From: Flavobacteriales bacterium UBA952
GTDB lineage: Bacteria; Bacteroidota; Bacteroidia; Flavobacteriales_D; Crocinitomicaceae
Direction of reading: 5' to 3'
Length of the DNA stretch: 64,000 bases
Assembly (NCBI GenBank): GCA_905182495.1
Contig: CAJJBU010000025.1
Location: forward strand, 23,699-87,698
Positions 26,595 to 36,738 of this stretch are shown here, piece after piece; the first letter of the stretch is position 1, and every line of letters begins with the position of its first letter. Position numbers and translations under genes: made by a program. A model generated the notes under the pieces. The model ran no database searches and was not told the DNA's origin. It saw nothing but the letters and a program-made list of their open reading frames with translations.

Positions 26595-28238
26595 ATGGCA
26601 ATTTCTCCTAAAGAATTCGAGTTTAATTATAATGAAGACAAGATGCGTCTCAAAATCAGAGCTCTTGAACAGGCATTTGAAAAAGTTTCTGTTGGCGGCG
26701 GAAAGAAAAAAATTGATAAACTACACAAAGCAGGAAAGCTTACCGCTCGAGAACGTATTGATCTACTCGTAGATAAAAATTCCGAAAAACAAGAGATCGC
26801 TGCATTTGCTGGACATGGCATGTATGAGGAATATGGAGGCTGTCCATCTGGTGGCGTTGTGGTGGTTATAGGAATGGTCAGTGGTAGACGGTGTGTCATC
26901 GTAGCCAATGACGCTACAGTTAAGGCTGGAGCATGGTTCCCAATAACAGGCAAGAAAAATCTTAGAGCCCAAGAGATTGCGATGGATAACCACATTCCAA
27001 TAATTTATCTTGTCGATAGTGCTGGTGTTTTCTTACCTATGCAGGAGGAAATCTTCGCAGACAAAGAACACTTCGGAAGGATTTTTAGAAACAATGCTAA
27101 AATGAGTGCGCAAGGAATCATTCAAATCTCTGCAGTTATGGGTAGTTGTGTAGCGGGAGGTGCTTATCTCCCGATAATGTCTGATGAATCAATTATTGTA
27201 AATAAAACCGGAACCATATTTTTAGCTGGATCTTATTTGGTCAAAGCAGCTATTGGAGAAAAAATAGACAATGAAACCCTAGGCGGAGCAACAACTCATA
27301 CTGAAATATCGGGTGTTTGTGATTACAAGGTAGAGAGTGATAAAGAATGTTTAGCCACCATCAGAGAGCTTATGAACAAAATTGGTACTGCTGAAAAAGC
27401 AGGATTTGACCGCGTTGAAGCTATAGAGCCTAAAACTCCGATCAAAGACGTTTATGGAATTCTACCTGCTGAGAGGTCCAAGCCCTATAAAAGTAAAACC
27501 CTATTAAACTGTTTAGTAGATGATTCTACGCTTCTCGAATACAAAGCCGGTTTCGGTAAGACAATCATCACTGCCTACGCCAGAATTGATGGCTGGAGCG
27601 TTGGTGTTGTAATGAATAATCGGGAATTGGTTAAAAACGCAAAAGGTGAAATGCAATTTGGTGGTGTAATCTACTCCGATGCCGCGGATAAAGCAGCTCG
27701 TTTCATAATGAATTGCAATCAAAAGAATATACCCTTGGTTTTTATACATGATGTAACCGGTTTTATGGTGGGCTCAAAAAGTGAGCATCAAGGGATTATC
27801 AAGGATGGAGCTAAAATGGTCAATGCTATGGCCAATTCAATAGTTCCTAAATTCTCAATTGTGATAGGGAATTCTTATGGAGCTGGAAACTATGCAATGT
27901 GCGGAAAGGCATATGACCCTAGATTGATTGTAGGATGGCCCACAGCGGAAATCGCAGTAATGAGCGGCGCTGCAGCAGCGAAAACTTTACTTCAAATAGA
28001 GGTATCCTCATTAAAGTCAAAGGGGGAAGAAATTACCCCAGAGAGAGAGAAAGAGCTTTTTGACAAAATAAAAAACAAATACGATGCGCAAATTTCACCG
28101 TATTACGCCGCGAGTAGATTGTGGATTGACGCCATTATAGACCCAAAAGAAACAAGAAACGTGATTTCCATTGGAATAGATGTTGCCAACCATAAAAAGT
28201 CAACAGAGAAATACAATGTAGGGGTTCTACAAACTTAA
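26595..28238 (+). CDS. Acyl-CoA carboxylase carboxyltransferase subunit, methylcrotonyl-CoA type
   Basis: Carboxyltransferase (beta) subunit of 547 residues that moves CO2 from biotin to an acyl-CoA. VVVIGMVSGRRCVIVANDATVKAG, AQGIIQISAVMGSCVAGGAYLP, TIFLAGSYLVKAAIGE and ETLGGATTH match methylcrotonyl-CoA carboxylases better than propionyl-CoA ones (judged by eye). It would act in leucine breakdown. The biotin-carrying partner subunit is not in the window. The 3' end overlaps the next convergent gene by four bases. Confidence 0.88.
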   Translation: MAISPKEFEFNYNEDKMRLKIRALEQAFEKVSVGGGKKKIDKLHKAGKLTARERIDLLVDKNSEKQEIAAFAGHGMYEEYGGCPSGGVVVVIGMVSGRRCVIVANDATVKAGAWFPITGKKNLRAQEIAMDNHIPIIYLVDSAGVFLPMQEEIFADKEHFGRIFRNNAKMSAQGIIQISAVMGSCVAGGAYLPIMSDESIIVNKTGTIFLAGSYLVKAAIGEKIDNETLGGATTHTEISGVCDYKVESDKECLATIRELMNKIGTAEKAGFDRVEAIEPKTPIKDVYGILPAERSKPYKSKTLLNCLVDDSTLLEYKAGFGKTIITAYARIDGWSVGVVMNNRELVKNAKGEMQFGGVIYSDAADKAARFIMNCNQKNIPLVFIHDVTGFMVGSKSEHQGIIKDGAKMVNAMANSIVPKFSIVIGNSYGAGNYAMCGKAYDPRLIVGWPTAEIAVMSGAAAAKTLLQIEVSSLKSKGEEITPEREKELFDKIKNKYDAQISPYYAASRLWIDAIIDPKETRNVISIGIDVANHKKSTEKYNVGVLQT

Positions 28239-28948
28239 TTTTCTGATGTCGTTTTACCATTAAAATAATGGGTATAGCCAAAACCTACAATCAAAAAGGA
28301 GGAAGCCCTAGTATATTGTGATGGGGCATATCCCGCGTCCCCCTCAAGACCAATTTGTGCTGGCTTAAAACCAAAACCAAAAAATGGGTATCCAATCGTT
28401 AACCGATAGGAATTGGCTTCATCTGATGACAATACCAAACCAATATTAGGCTCTATATATGCCGACTGTAGGATATTGAGTCTTATTCCTTGCTCAAATA
28501 GAGCATCCGTTTTTATCATCGAATGCATGTATCCCAATTTCAATCCAAAGTCTGTCCCAAATCGTTCACCCCAAAAATTTTCATGACCAACCTTTAAGAA
28601 ACCACCCAAACAATGCATTCCTCCATAAATTGCAGAAGGTACATTGAATTCATTAACCGCAAAATAAGAATAATGAGCGCCTATACCGAAAGCAACGCCA
28701 TTAGTCAAAGCATATTGATAGTATGGGGAAACAGAAATCAAACCTTGCATTATTTCTTTAAAAGGTTTATTTACAAAAGCATTAGGCAAACCTATTTCTA
28801 AAGTAAATGAATCATCAGACTGAATACCTTGTGCAAAAGAAACGGAGCATAAAAAGCAAAATCCGAAAACTAAATTACTTGAAAAATTATTTCGATGTCT
28901 TACCACAAATGAAAAACGATTGCTTAATTTATTTATTGTATTATGCAT
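28235..28948 (-). CDS. Hypothetical outer-membrane protein
   Basis: A 237-residue protein with a signal-peptide-like segment (LVFGFCFLCSVSFAQ, cleaved after AQ at about residue 40). Strands of alternating polar and hydrophobic residues follow (GVAFGIGAHYSYFAVN, FLIVGFGYTHYF at the C-terminus), fitting a small beta-barrel. No named family recognised. It lies upstream of no clear partner. The next gene on this strand starts 46 bases beyond its start. Confidence 0.65.
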   Translation of the reverse strand: MHNTINKLSNRFSFVVRHRNNFSSNLVFGFCFLCSVSFAQGIQSDDSFTLEIGLPNAFVNKPFKEIMQGLISVSPYYQYALTNGVAFGIGAHYSYFAVNEFNVPSAIYGGMHCLGGFLKVGHENFWGERFGTDFGLKLGYMHSMIKTDALFEQGIRLNILQSAYIEPNIGLVLSSDEANSYRLTIGYPFFGFGFKPAQIGLEGDAGYAPSQYTRASSFLIVGFGYTHYFNGKTTSEN

Positions 28949-28994
28949 CTAGTCTCATACCATTCATGGGCTTGAGAATGTCACATAAATAAAA

Positions 28995-29708
28995 TTACTT
29001 TTTTAATTGGTTGTAATGAAATTCTTTCGTCAAATTAATATATGATTCTGTATAAGAGTTATCTTCATTACGAATCACAAGACTCTTTTGTTTTGTAGGT
29101 CTATTCGTTTTTGACATTGCTAAAATGACCCTGGAGTTCGGTTTAGATAACTTGGCATCGATTCGATACATCTCATTTATATAAAGCTCTAGCCCAGCAA
29201 TATACTTTGTAACCAATTCGTATAACGAGAAAGGCAAAACAATCCAAAATACACCTTCCAAAACTAACAACTCCTTTACTAATACAAATAACTCAAAGAA
29301 TTCTTCCTTTGTAGTATGCTTTGACTGTTGGTTCTCCAATTGAATTTCTCCGGAAGTTTCTAAATAAAAAGGTGGGTTAGAAAAAATAAAATCATATTTT
29401 TTATCAAACGTGTGTTTAAAATAATCAGCTGGAATTGCATCAAGCCTATTAGACCATTTAGATCTTTGGAAATTATATAGACACTCCTCAAAAGAAGCTT
29501 GATGCAATTCAATAGCCTGGATTTTAATTTTCGGATTTTTTTGAGCGACCATCAAAGATAGAACACCATTTCCCGCGCCTAGATCAAGTCCTGTTTTTGA
29601 GTGCTTAGATTCAACAATAGAACCTAGAAGCATGCTGTCTGTACCAACTTTAAGAAGAGAATTGTTTTGAGAAACAATGAATTGTTTAAACTTAAAATCA
29701 CCTCCCAA
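28995..29708 (-). CDS. trmN6: tRNA1(Val) (adenine-37-N6)-methyltransferase TrmN6
   Basis: Class I methyltransferase that makes m6A37 in tRNA-Val. The 237 residues contain FKFKQFIVSQ, VGTDSMLLGSIV, the SAM motif GLDLGAGNGVLSL and the catalytic NPPFY, the expected order for the YfiC/TrmN6 family. The start is TTG directly after the proS stop, with no ATG nearby, so the two genes are probably translationally coupled. There is a small chance it modifies a different RNA. Confidence 0.87.
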   Translation of the reverse strand: MGGDFKFKQFIVSQNNSLLKVGTDSMLLGSIVESKHSKTGLDLGAGNGVLSLMVAQKNPKIKIQAIELHQASFEECLYNFQRSKWSNRLDAIPADYFKHTFDKKYDFIFSNPPFYLETSGEIQLENQQSKHTTKEEFFELFVLVKELLVLEGVFWIVLPFSLYELVTKYIAGLELYINEMYRIDAKLSKPNSRVILAMSKTNRPTKQKSLVIRNEDNSYTESYINLTKEFHYNQLKK

Positions 29709-31181
29709 TTAATAAGCCTTTGCAAACAGAACCTTTCCTTTCGAGGGCTTACCAGAATAAACACAAATCCCATCTTCCATTTTTTGATCTAACGGAATGC
29801 AACGAATTGTAGCTTGCGTTTCGGCTTTAATTTTATTTTCCGTTTCAGAACTTCCATCCCAATGAGCCGAAACAAACCCACCTTTATTAATTTGCTTTTT
29901 AAAGGCAGAATAATCTGAAGCCTCAGTGGTGTTTTCTAATCTAAAATCTTTCGCTTTGTTAAATAAGCCTTCCTGAATTTCACCTAATAAATTTTCAATA
30001 AAATCAGCCACCCCCTCAAAATCGACAACCTCTTTTGATTTAATATCTCGTCTTGCCAATTCAACCTTGCCACTCTCAAGGTCTCTTGCCCCCATTGCTA
30101 ATCGGATGGGCACGCCTTTTGTCTCATATTCTGAAAATTTCCAACCCGGTCTGCGGTTATCATCATCATCATACTTGAAGGATATACCTTTCTCTTTTAA
30201 TAAAATGCGCAAAGCTTCAAACTTCTCCGAAATCCTTTCTAAATCTTCTGGGCTTTTATAAATTGGAATCGCAACTACCTGAATTGGTGCCAAAAGCGGC
30301 GGTAAAACAAGGCCCTCATCATCGGAGTGACACATAATCAATGCCCCCATCAATCTTGTTGAAACCCCCCAGGAGGTTGCCCACACATGCGCTAGCTTAC
30401 CTTCCTTATCGGCATATTTAACATCAAAAGCTTTAGCGAAATTTTGACCTAAAAAATGAGATGTACCCGCTTGCAAAGCCTTTCCATCTTGCATCAAAGC
30501 TTCGATACATAATGTATCCACAGCACCCGCAAAACGCTCTGACTCCGTTTTTCTCCCCTTAACAACAGGCATTGCCATGTAATGCTCGGCGAAATCGGCA
30601 TAAACCTCTAACATCTTAGATGTCTCTTCTTGAGCCTCCTGAGCCGTTGCATGTGCTGTATGACCCTCTTGCCATAAAAACTCTGTAGTACGCAAAAAAA
30701 GTCTTGTTCTCATCTCCCATCGGACAACATTAGCCCATTGGTTGATGAGTATCGGTAGGTCTCTATATGACTGAATCCAATTTCGGTATGAATTCCAAAT
30801 AATGGTCTCAGAGGTTGGGCGTACAATAAGCTCTTCCTCTAGTTTTGCATCTGGATCTACAATGAGTCCGCTGCCATCTTCAGCATTTTTAAGTCTGTAA
30901 TGGGTAACAACTGCACATTCCTTAGCAAAGCCTTCTATATGACTCGCCTCCTTACTTAAATAGGATTTCGGAATAAACAAAGGGAAATAGGCATTAGAAT
31001 GACCTGTATCCTTAAACTTCTGATCCAAAACCTCCTTCATTTTCTCCCAGATGGCAAAGCCATATGGCTTAATAATCATACATCCGCGCACATCAGAATG
31101 TTCTGCTAAATCAGCTCTTTGAACCAATTCATTATACCATTTTGAATAATCTTCCTTTCTTGTTGTATGCTTAGCCGCCAT
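29709..31181 (-). CDS. proS: Prolyl-tRNA synthetase ProS
   Basis: Charges tRNA-Pro. From the ATG at 31181 the protein has 490 residues and follows the short (archaeal/eukaryote-like, ProS type 3) pattern used in Bacteroidota. It lacks the bacterial editing insertion between motifs 2 and 3. Motifs are [48 protein letters not shown] and [24 protein letters not shown]. The tracked start 21 bases earlier is a TTG that overlaps a TAnnTTTG box. trmN6 follows without a gap. Confidence 0.95.
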   Translation of the reverse strand: MAAKHTTRKEDYSKWYNELVQRADLAEHSDVRGCMIIKPYGFAIWEKMKEVLDQKFKDTGHSNAYFPLFIPKSYLSKEASHIEGFAKECAVVTHYRLKNAEDGSGLIVDPDAKLEEELIVRPTSETIIWNSYRNWIQSYRDLPILINQWANVVRWEMRTRLFLRTTEFLWQEGHTAHATAQEAQEETSKMLEVYADFAEHYMAMPVVKGRKTESERFAGAVDTLCIEALMQDGKALQAGTSHFLGQNFAKAFDVKYADKEGKLAHVWATSWGVSTRLMGALIMCHSDDEGLVLPPLLAPIQVVAIPIYKSPEDLERISEKFEALRILLKEKGISFKYDDDDNRRPGWKFSEYETKGVPIRLAMGARDLESGKVELARRDIKSKEVVDFEGVADFIENLLGEIQEGLFNKAKDFRLENTTEASDYSAFKKQINKGGFVSAHWDGSSETENKIKAETQATIRCIPLDQKMEDGICVYSGKPSKGKVLFAKAY

Positions 31182-31199
31182 AATAAATATTCTAGAATG

Positions 31200-31207
31200 C
31201 AAATTTA
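31200..31207 (-). promoter_or_regulatory. -7 box (TAAATTTG) of proS-trmN6
   Basis: Minus-strand TAAATTTG lies 18 bases before the ATG at 31181 and covers the upstream TTG, which supports the shorter start. Confidence 0.5.
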
Positions 31208-31288
31208 GACAAACGATTCAATAAATCCATCACATTTGACTTTCAGATCCCAATTTTGGATCTTGCTAAAAAAATATCGAGACCTGAC

Positions 31289-33112
31289 TTATGGAATCAT
31301 TCTATTGTCAACAAGCGCCGCTATATATTGCTGATAGATAGCCTTAATTTTACGTATGGTTTCTTGATCTCCATCATTGACTGAGTCTGTTTCAAGTTCA
31401 TTCCATATCAGTGGCTTAGCTGTCGGGGACATAGAAACAATATTGTTCTGATAATAGGACATCTTTGGCATCCTCTTTGGATTAAAATAAGAGCTTCCAA
31501 CGGAGAAGTATTTAGTATCAATATTCAATAAATCTAGAATGGTTGGCATAATATCGATCTGCTGCATCGATTCCTTTTTCGTTATATCGGGTAGCATGCC
31601 CCCTGGATGATAGAAAGCAATAGGAATTCTAAATGACCACTCTAGATTCGACCGATCTTTTCTCTTCGTCGGCCCCACATGATCCGCACAAAATACAAAT
31701 AGGGTATTATCAAACCATTTCTGCTTTTTTACTTTGTTCCAAAAATCACGAAAAGCAAAATCCGCATAGCTTATAGATTTACAAATCAAATCGGGGCCTG
31801 CGCGCGTAATGTCTTTAAAATCATCAGGAATGGTGTAAGGATGGTGCGAGGAATAGGTGAAAATTGTAGAGAAAAAAGGAGCAACCATCTTACTCATTTC
31901 ATCGACAGTCCATGGCAAGAAATGGTGATCGGGAATGCCCCAGGTGCCATCAAAATGGTCCTCATTATTGTATTCCGTACGACCGAGATATTGATCAAAG
32001 CCAGACGCTAGTGTAAATGAATCAAACCGCATCGAGCCGTTCGTCGGACCATGAAAAAATGAAGACGAATAACCATGTCTAGCTAAAACACTAGGCAAAC
32101 TGTTGTATTGATTCATGCTGTAGGAAGATAAAATAAAAGACTCCTTCATCCAAGATGGAATAGATGCGACTATAGCAGGTACAGCATCCATAGACGACTG
32201 CCCGTTAGAAACTCCATATTCAAAAAACATACTTTCTGACAAAACAGAATCTAAAAAAGGGGTATAGCTCTCCTCATTATCAGGCCCGACATACATAGAG
32301 CCAAAGCTTTCAAATATGATGAGCACAACATTACTTGAATCCCGTAGTATATGCGCAGGTCTGGTTTGCTGCATCGGATTAAAAATCTCATCTGCTTGGG
32401 CATCACTGAAAAAGCTTTTCTTTTCAAGGCCAACGTAATTAAAAGTTTTAAGGATCGTAAATGCAGAATTTAAAGCGGCCGGTGCATTTTTAAGTGAGGT
32501 ATATTTACTCACCTCGATAATATCTACTGGTTTTAATTGAAAACCACCTCGTCCAATGATAATAGACGTAAAAAGCGTAAGAATGAAAAAGATCCAAGAG
32601 GTCCTTTTACGGAAATCACATTTGAACTGTTTACATTTTAGGAACCAATAAATGACTAACCCTAAGGAAAAGATAAAAAACAAAATCAACCACCAAAACT
32701 CTGATATAAAATCAGGAGCCAAAACCCCTGCCTCATTTTCCGAGACGATAAACTTAAAGTAGTGATAACTAATTCGTTTGCGGGTAAAAGAGAAAAACGC
32801 AATATCCCAAGCGTTCAGGAAAAAAATTAAAAAGGTCGCAGGAATAAATAAAACGGATTTCAACCCCTTACGAAATTTCTCAAGTTTAAAAGGGAACGGA
32901 ACCGTACTGAAAAATAAAAAGGGAAGATAAAAAAAAGCAATGGTGATTAAATCAAACCAAGACCCCACCAAGTAATCTTTATATCCAAATTCAGGGAAAA
33001 AAGTTGCGTTTTTAAAGACAAAGACTAAACGATAAAAAAACATGAAAACCCAAACGATTCCTAGTTCTAAAAAAAGAGTGTGGTATAAGTTTTTTGATCT
33101 TTTTAGAGCCAT
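31289..33112 (-). CDS. LTA-synthase-like membrane sulfatase/phosphotransferase
   Basis: A 607-residue integral membrane protein. About five helices fill the first 170 residues. A periplasmic alkaline-phosphatase-superfamily domain starts near 255 with VVLIIFESFGSMYVGPDNEESYTPFLD, holding the metal site and the nucleophile region. FVFCADHVGPTKR and FSTIFTYSSHHPYTIP are later metal-site motifs. Relatives transfer phosphoglycerol or phosphoethanolamine to envelope glycans or lipids. In a diderm Bacteroidota the likely acceptor is a periplasmic glycan or lipid (inference). Five bases separate it from the E1 gene on the same strand. Confidence 0.83.
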   Translation of the reverse strand: MALKRSKNLYHTLFLELGIVWVFMFFYRLVFVFKNATFFPEFGYKDYLVGSWFDLITIAFFYLPFLFFSTVPFPFKLEKFRKGLKSVLFIPATFLIFFLNAWDIAFFSFTRKRISYHYFKFIVSENEAGVLAPDFISEFWWLILFFIFSLGLVIYWFLKCKQFKCDFRKRTSWIFFILTLFTSIIIGRGGFQLKPVDIIEVSKYTSLKNAPAALNSAFTILKTFNYVGLEKKSFFSDAQADEIFNPMQQTRPAHILRDSSNVVLIIFESFGSMYVGPDNEESYTPFLDSVLSESMFFEYGVSNGQSSMDAVPAIVASIPSWMKESFILSSYSMNQYNSLPSVLARHGYSSSFFHGPTNGSMRFDSFTLASGFDQYLGRTEYNNEDHFDGTWGIPDHHFLPWTVDEMSKMVAPFFSTIFTYSSHHPYTIPDDFKDITRAGPDLICKSISYADFAFRDFWNKVKKQKWFDNTLFVFCADHVGPTKRKDRSNLEWSFRIPIAFYHPGGMLPDITKKESMQQIDIMPTILDLLNIDTKYFSVGSSYFNPKRMPKMSYYQNNIVSMSPTAKPLIWNELETDSVNDGDQETIRKIKAIYQQYIAALVDNRMIP

Positions 33113-33117
33113 CTAGA

Positions 33118-35106
33118 TCAATAATTCATGACTTGGTCTACAGCTTTCGAAAATCTTGTTTGGGGTAAGAAAATAGTTTCTATTGACGCAGCAAAGGGTA
33201 CAGGGGAGTTTAAAGACCCAACCCGAAGTACGGGAGCGTCCAGAAACTCAAAACAATGCTCGCCTATTAAAGCCGTTAACTCCCCACCTATTCCTCCCGA
33301 TATACAATCTTCGTGAAGGACAATTGCCCTTCCCGTTTTTCGCACACTTGCATAAATTGTTTCAGTATCTAAAGGCACTAAAGAGCGCAAGTCTATAATC
33401 TCGGCCTTAATGCCTGTATGTTTCTCCATTTCTTCTTTGGCCCAATGAACCCCTAGTCCGTAGGTGATAATGGTCAAATCACTTCCCTTAGAAACTAAAT
33501 TTGCCTTTCCTATCTCTGTGGTATAATAAGCCTCAGGAACCTCCTCCTTCATACTTCTATATAAAAATTTATGCTCAAAGAAAAGAACAGGATTCGGATC
33601 TTCTATAGCTGCATTTAACAAACCTTTCGCTTCTGTAGGGTTTGAAGGATAAACTATTTTCAGGCCTGGTGTATGAAAAAACCAAGCTTCATTACTCTGA
33701 GAATGGAAAGGTCCAGCTGCAGTCCCTGCTCCTGTCGGCATTCGAATAACAACATCTGCATTTTGCCCCCATCTCCAATGTATTTTTGCCAAATTGTTGA
33801 TGATTTGGTTAAAGCCACAAGTAACAAAGTCAGCAAATTGCATCTCTACCATAGCCTTCATTCCTTTGATGGATAATCCCAATCCCACTCCTACTATAGC
33901 CGATTCGCATAAAGGAGTATTTCTCACACGTCCTTTACCAAAAAGATCAACGAGACCTTCTGTCACCTTAAATGCACCGCCGTATTCCGCAATATCTTGC
34001 CCCATAAGAACCAGTTCTGGATATTTCTCCATTGATTGTCGAAGTCCTTCTTGAATCGCATCAATAAAACGGATTTCTTTTGTAGGGCCATCCGAAACAA
34101 TCACCTCTTGCTTAAAAGATGAAAAAACATCGAGCTCCTCCGTACTTTCATCTGAAATAATGGTCGGTTCATTGTGGGCCAATTCAAAAGAGGTTTGAAT
34201 TGATTCTTTAATTTCATTTCGATACGAATTTTCAATTTCATCCGTAAGAATACCTTCTTCTTTTAGAAACAATTCATAGTTTGTTAGTGGATCCCTTAAA
34301 GCCCATTCATCTTGTATTCCTTCTGGATAATATTTGGTTCCCGAAGATTCTTCATGACCTCTAATCCGAAAAGTCATCGCCTCTAAGAGAATCGGTTTTG
34401 GTGTATGGCGAATTTCCTCAGAAAGTTCTCGAACTGTTCGAATGACATCTAAAACATTATTTCCATCAACCTGAACGGCCTTCATTCCATAACCGATGCC
34501 TTTGTCTATAAATTGCTTGCATCGAAACTGCTCTTCTGATGGAGTCGATAATCCCCAGCTATTATTCTCTACACAGAATATCACTGGAAGGTCCCAAACT
34601 GCCGCAACATTCAAAGATTCATGAAAATCTCCTTCGGAAGCACCACCATCGCCAGAAAAAACGAGGGTTGCCGATTTCTCTCCCTTTAGCTTATTTGCCA
34701 ATGCAATTCCATCTGCAATGCCTAACTGCGGACCTAAATGAGAAATCATTCCTATGATTTTATGTTCTTGAGTCCCAAAGTGAAAAGACCTATCCCTGCC
34801 TTTTGTATACCCTTTCTTCTTTCCCTGAAATTGAGAAAACAGACGATCTAAAGGCACCTCTCGCGTTGTGAAAACACCTAGATTCCTATGCATTGGAAGA
34901 ATATACTCATCATCGTTTAAGGCGTAAGTACAACCCACTGAAATTCCTTCTTGTCCCCATCCTGAGAACCATTTAGTAATTTTCCCTTGACGAAGTAGAA
35001 CGAGCATTTTCTCTTCAATCAGCCGTGGTGTTAACAGATTCTTATATATAGCTAGCAACTCTGGCTTAGAAAAACCATGCGCATCGTAAGAGATGGCTCT
35101 TTTCAT
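33118..35106 (-). CDS. Fused alpha-beta E1 component of a 2-oxoacid dehydrogenase
   Basis: A thiamine-diphosphate-dependent E1 of 662 residues with both subunits in one chain. The alpha half covers about 1-330, with TPP motif GDGGASEGDFHESLNVA ending in ENNSWGLSTP. The beta half covers about 340-662, with GQDIAEYGGAFKVTEG, MPTGAGTAAGPFHSQSNEAW and HEDCISGGIGGEL. This fused form is common in Bacteroidota and is thought to serve branched-chain or pyruvate-type complexes. Substrate is not certain. E2 and E3 are not nearby. Confidence 0.9.
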   Translation of the reverse strand: MKRAISYDAHGFSKPELLAIYKNLLTPRLIEEKMLVLLRQGKITKWFSGWGQEGISVGCTYALNDDEYILPMHRNLGVFTTREVPLDRLFSQFQGKKKGYTKGRDRSFHFGTQEHKIIGMISHLGPQLGIADGIALANKLKGEKSATLVFSGDGGASEGDFHESLNVAAVWDLPVIFCVENNSWGLSTPSEEQFRCKQFIDKGIGYGMKAVQVDGNNVLDVIRTVRELSEEIRHTPKPILLEAMTFRIRGHEESSGTKYYPEGIQDEWALRDPLTNYELFLKEEGILTDEIENSYRNEIKESIQTSFELAHNEPTIISDESTEELDVFSSFKQEVIVSDGPTKEIRFIDAIQEGLRQSMEKYPELVLMGQDIAEYGGAFKVTEGLVDLFGKGRVRNTPLCESAIVGVGLGLSIKGMKAMVEMQFADFVTCGFNQIINNLAKIHWRWGQNADVVIRMPTGAGTAAGPFHSQSNEAWFFHTPGLKIVYPSNPTEAKGLLNAAIEDPNPVLFFEHKFLYRSMKEEVPEAYYTTEIGKANLVSKGSDLTIITYGLGVHWAKEEMEKHTGIKAEIIDLRSLVPLDTETIYASVRKTGRAIVLHEDCISGGIGGELTALIGEHCFEFLDAPVLRVGSLNSPVPFAASIETIFLPQTRFSKAVDQVMNY

Positions 35107-35134
35107 TTTGTAAATGGTATTTAAGGAGACTAAA

Positions 35135-35683
35135 TTAAACCTTCATTCCTTTAATCACTCTTTCTTTACGCTTGCTCTGCTGCAGACGTTTTCTAGAGAC
35201 TAGAATATATGATGACCTAGCAGACCCTCGCATCATGTCAATTTTATACTTCTTGTTTCCATACATTACAACAGCTCCGCCTGAAGCCCTCCAGTCTGCA
35301 TTAAAATAATAGCGATCACGATTTTGATTTGACTTAGATTTAAAAGAAATGTATTTATTTTCCCCTAGCTCAAAGCGTATTTGGACTTCATTTTGATCAC
35401 CAAACCCTTCAAAAATACATTTTGAATTTGCAGGAATAATAATTGATTCACTGTTATTGGTCGAACTGGAAACCAAGACACCAGAATCATCTGTTGTCGT
35501 CTCACTCGATGCTTCAATAACCTGTTTTAATATAATCGTTGCCGATGTAAAGAATTGAACTTTCCGCATTTTCACTTCAGAATCCAAACCAAACTCTGTT
35601 TTTACGTCATTTGTGAAAGGAACTTTAACGGCACAAGAAAACAACACTGAAGCAATAGCTATTAATCCTAATAAATTTTTCAT
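35135..35683 (-). CDS. Hypothetical lipoprotein
   Basis: A 182-residue protein with lipobox VLFSC at about residue 17. The mature part contains a Ser/Thr-rich segment (SSETTTDDSGVLVSSSTNNSES) between strand-rich stretches and a strongly basic tail (RKRLQQSKRKERVIKGMKV). No family recognised. Its gene starts 28 bases upstream of the E1 gene in the same direction, but a -7 box suggests its own promoter. Confidence 0.7.
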   Translation of the reverse strand: MKNLLGLIAIASVLFSCAVKVPFTNDVKTEFGLDSEVKMRKVQFFTSATIILKQVIEASSETTTDDSGVLVSSSTNNSESIIIPANSKCIFEGFGDQNEVQIRFELGENKYISFKSKSNQNRDRYYFNADWRASGGAVVMYGNKKYKIDMMRGSARSSYILVSRKRLQQSKRKERVIKGMKV

Positions 35684-35697
35684 TCTTTTTTTTTTAA

Positions 35698-35705
35698 CAA
35701 ATTTA
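35698..35705 (-). promoter_or_regulatory. -7 box (TAAATTTG) of the lipoprotein gene
   Basis: Minus-strand TAAATTTG lies 14 bases before the lipoprotein ATG, followed by an A-rich leader. No clear -33 box. Confidence 0.4.
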
Positions 35706-35765
35706 ATTTTTTTTAAGTGAAGAAAACATCAAGCGGATATAATTATCTTTAATTTTTTAAAACTG

Positions 35766-36386
35766 ATGACAAGAATAACTTTTTACTTCATATTGCTTCT
35801 AGCACTGCCATCCTGCTCAAATGATGAATCGACAAGAACACTTTCGTATTCAGAAATCGGTGCTTCAGAAAAAGAAAATTCAAAAACCGAGCCAAAACTA
35901 GATGCTAAAAATGACACCATTCAAATAAAGTTCGATCCAACTATTTTCGAATTATGCGGCGGATTCAAAGTTGACACGATGGAGTATATAGAAGTAAATG
36001 AGGTTTTGGACAGAGGGAAATATGATACGAGGGAGAAACTTAGTCTTCAGGGAAACCAAGACCAGGTAAGTTTCAAAGAGTATACTTTTTTAGACTCCAT
36101 AGCCCGGAAAAATTCATTTTATAATCTACTGGATTGTTTTGACAAGACATGCGAAAGTATTGAACTGCTTGACACCGCTTTTATATCCACCAAGTATCAT
36201 TTGTTGTTTGTTTCGGATTATTCAATTCATTGGATTTCTTCAGATAAGAATCAAGATATTAAAATCTGGAGTGAATACCTAAAGAGAACTTGCCCGCAAG
36301 ACCGATATCACTATATTTTTGAACAATTAAAAAACAAATGCGTCAGATGGCTGGAATACAACGAGAACGCAATGAATCCAATATAA
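35766..36386 (+). CDS. Hypothetical lipoprotein
   Basis: A 206-residue protein with a short signal ending LALPSC (lipobox) and a charged linker (ESTRTLSYSEIGASEKENSK). The mature domain has four cysteines (LCGGF, LLDCFDKTCES, KRTCPQ) and one near the end (NKCVRW), possibly disulfide-bonded. No known family. It is followed seven bases later by another uncharacterised gene and probably shares a transcript with it. Confidence 0.65.
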   Translation: MTRITFYFILLLALPSCSNDESTRTLSYSEIGASEKENSKTEPKLDAKNDTIQIKFDPTIFELCGGFKVDTMEYIEVNEVLDRGKYDTREKLSLQGNQDQVSFKEYTFLDSIARKNSFYNLLDCFDKTCESIELLDTAFISTKYHLLFVSDYSIHWISSDKNQDIKIWSEYLKRTCPQDRYHYIFEQLKNKCVRWLEYNENAMNPI

Positions 36387-36393
36387 AGACACC

Positions 36394-36738
36394 ATGATTA
36401 AAATTTTAAATAGAGGTTATATAAGTGTTACTCCGAAAACACCATTTTGGAAAGAAGTAGAAAAGGTCAATCAATCGCAGATCATCAACTACAAAAATTC
36501 AGAAGCAACAATATACCTAATTGAAGAGGACTTCTGGGACGATGAAGTTATTTTAAAAAAGCACTTCAAGAAAATTATTTTAAGTGAGAAAAGACAAGTC
36601 GATACGACAGGTGAATTAAAGTTAGCGCAAATTTCCTTTGAAAATATTCGGGATTATTTCGATATAAGCTTAGGGAATTTAGTCATCGATTATGAGGACA
36701 AGCCACTTCAAATCACGAAAGACGATTTATCAGATTAG
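36394..36738 (+). CDS. Hypothetical protein
   Basis: A 114-residue soluble protein with no signal peptide, rich in acidic residues and isoleucine (YLIEEDFWDDEVILKKHFKKIIL). No motif recognised. Tight spacing to the preceding lipoprotein gene suggests one operon. Its last 26 bases overlap the 3' end of the convergent CYTH gene, so one of the two ends may be misjudged, although both stops are clear. Confidence 0.6.
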   Translation: MIKILNRGYISVTPKTPFWKEVEKVNQSQIINYKNSEATIYLIEEDFWDDEVILKKHFKKIILSEKRQVDTTGELKLAQISFENIRDYFDISLGNLVIDYEDKPLQITKDDLSD

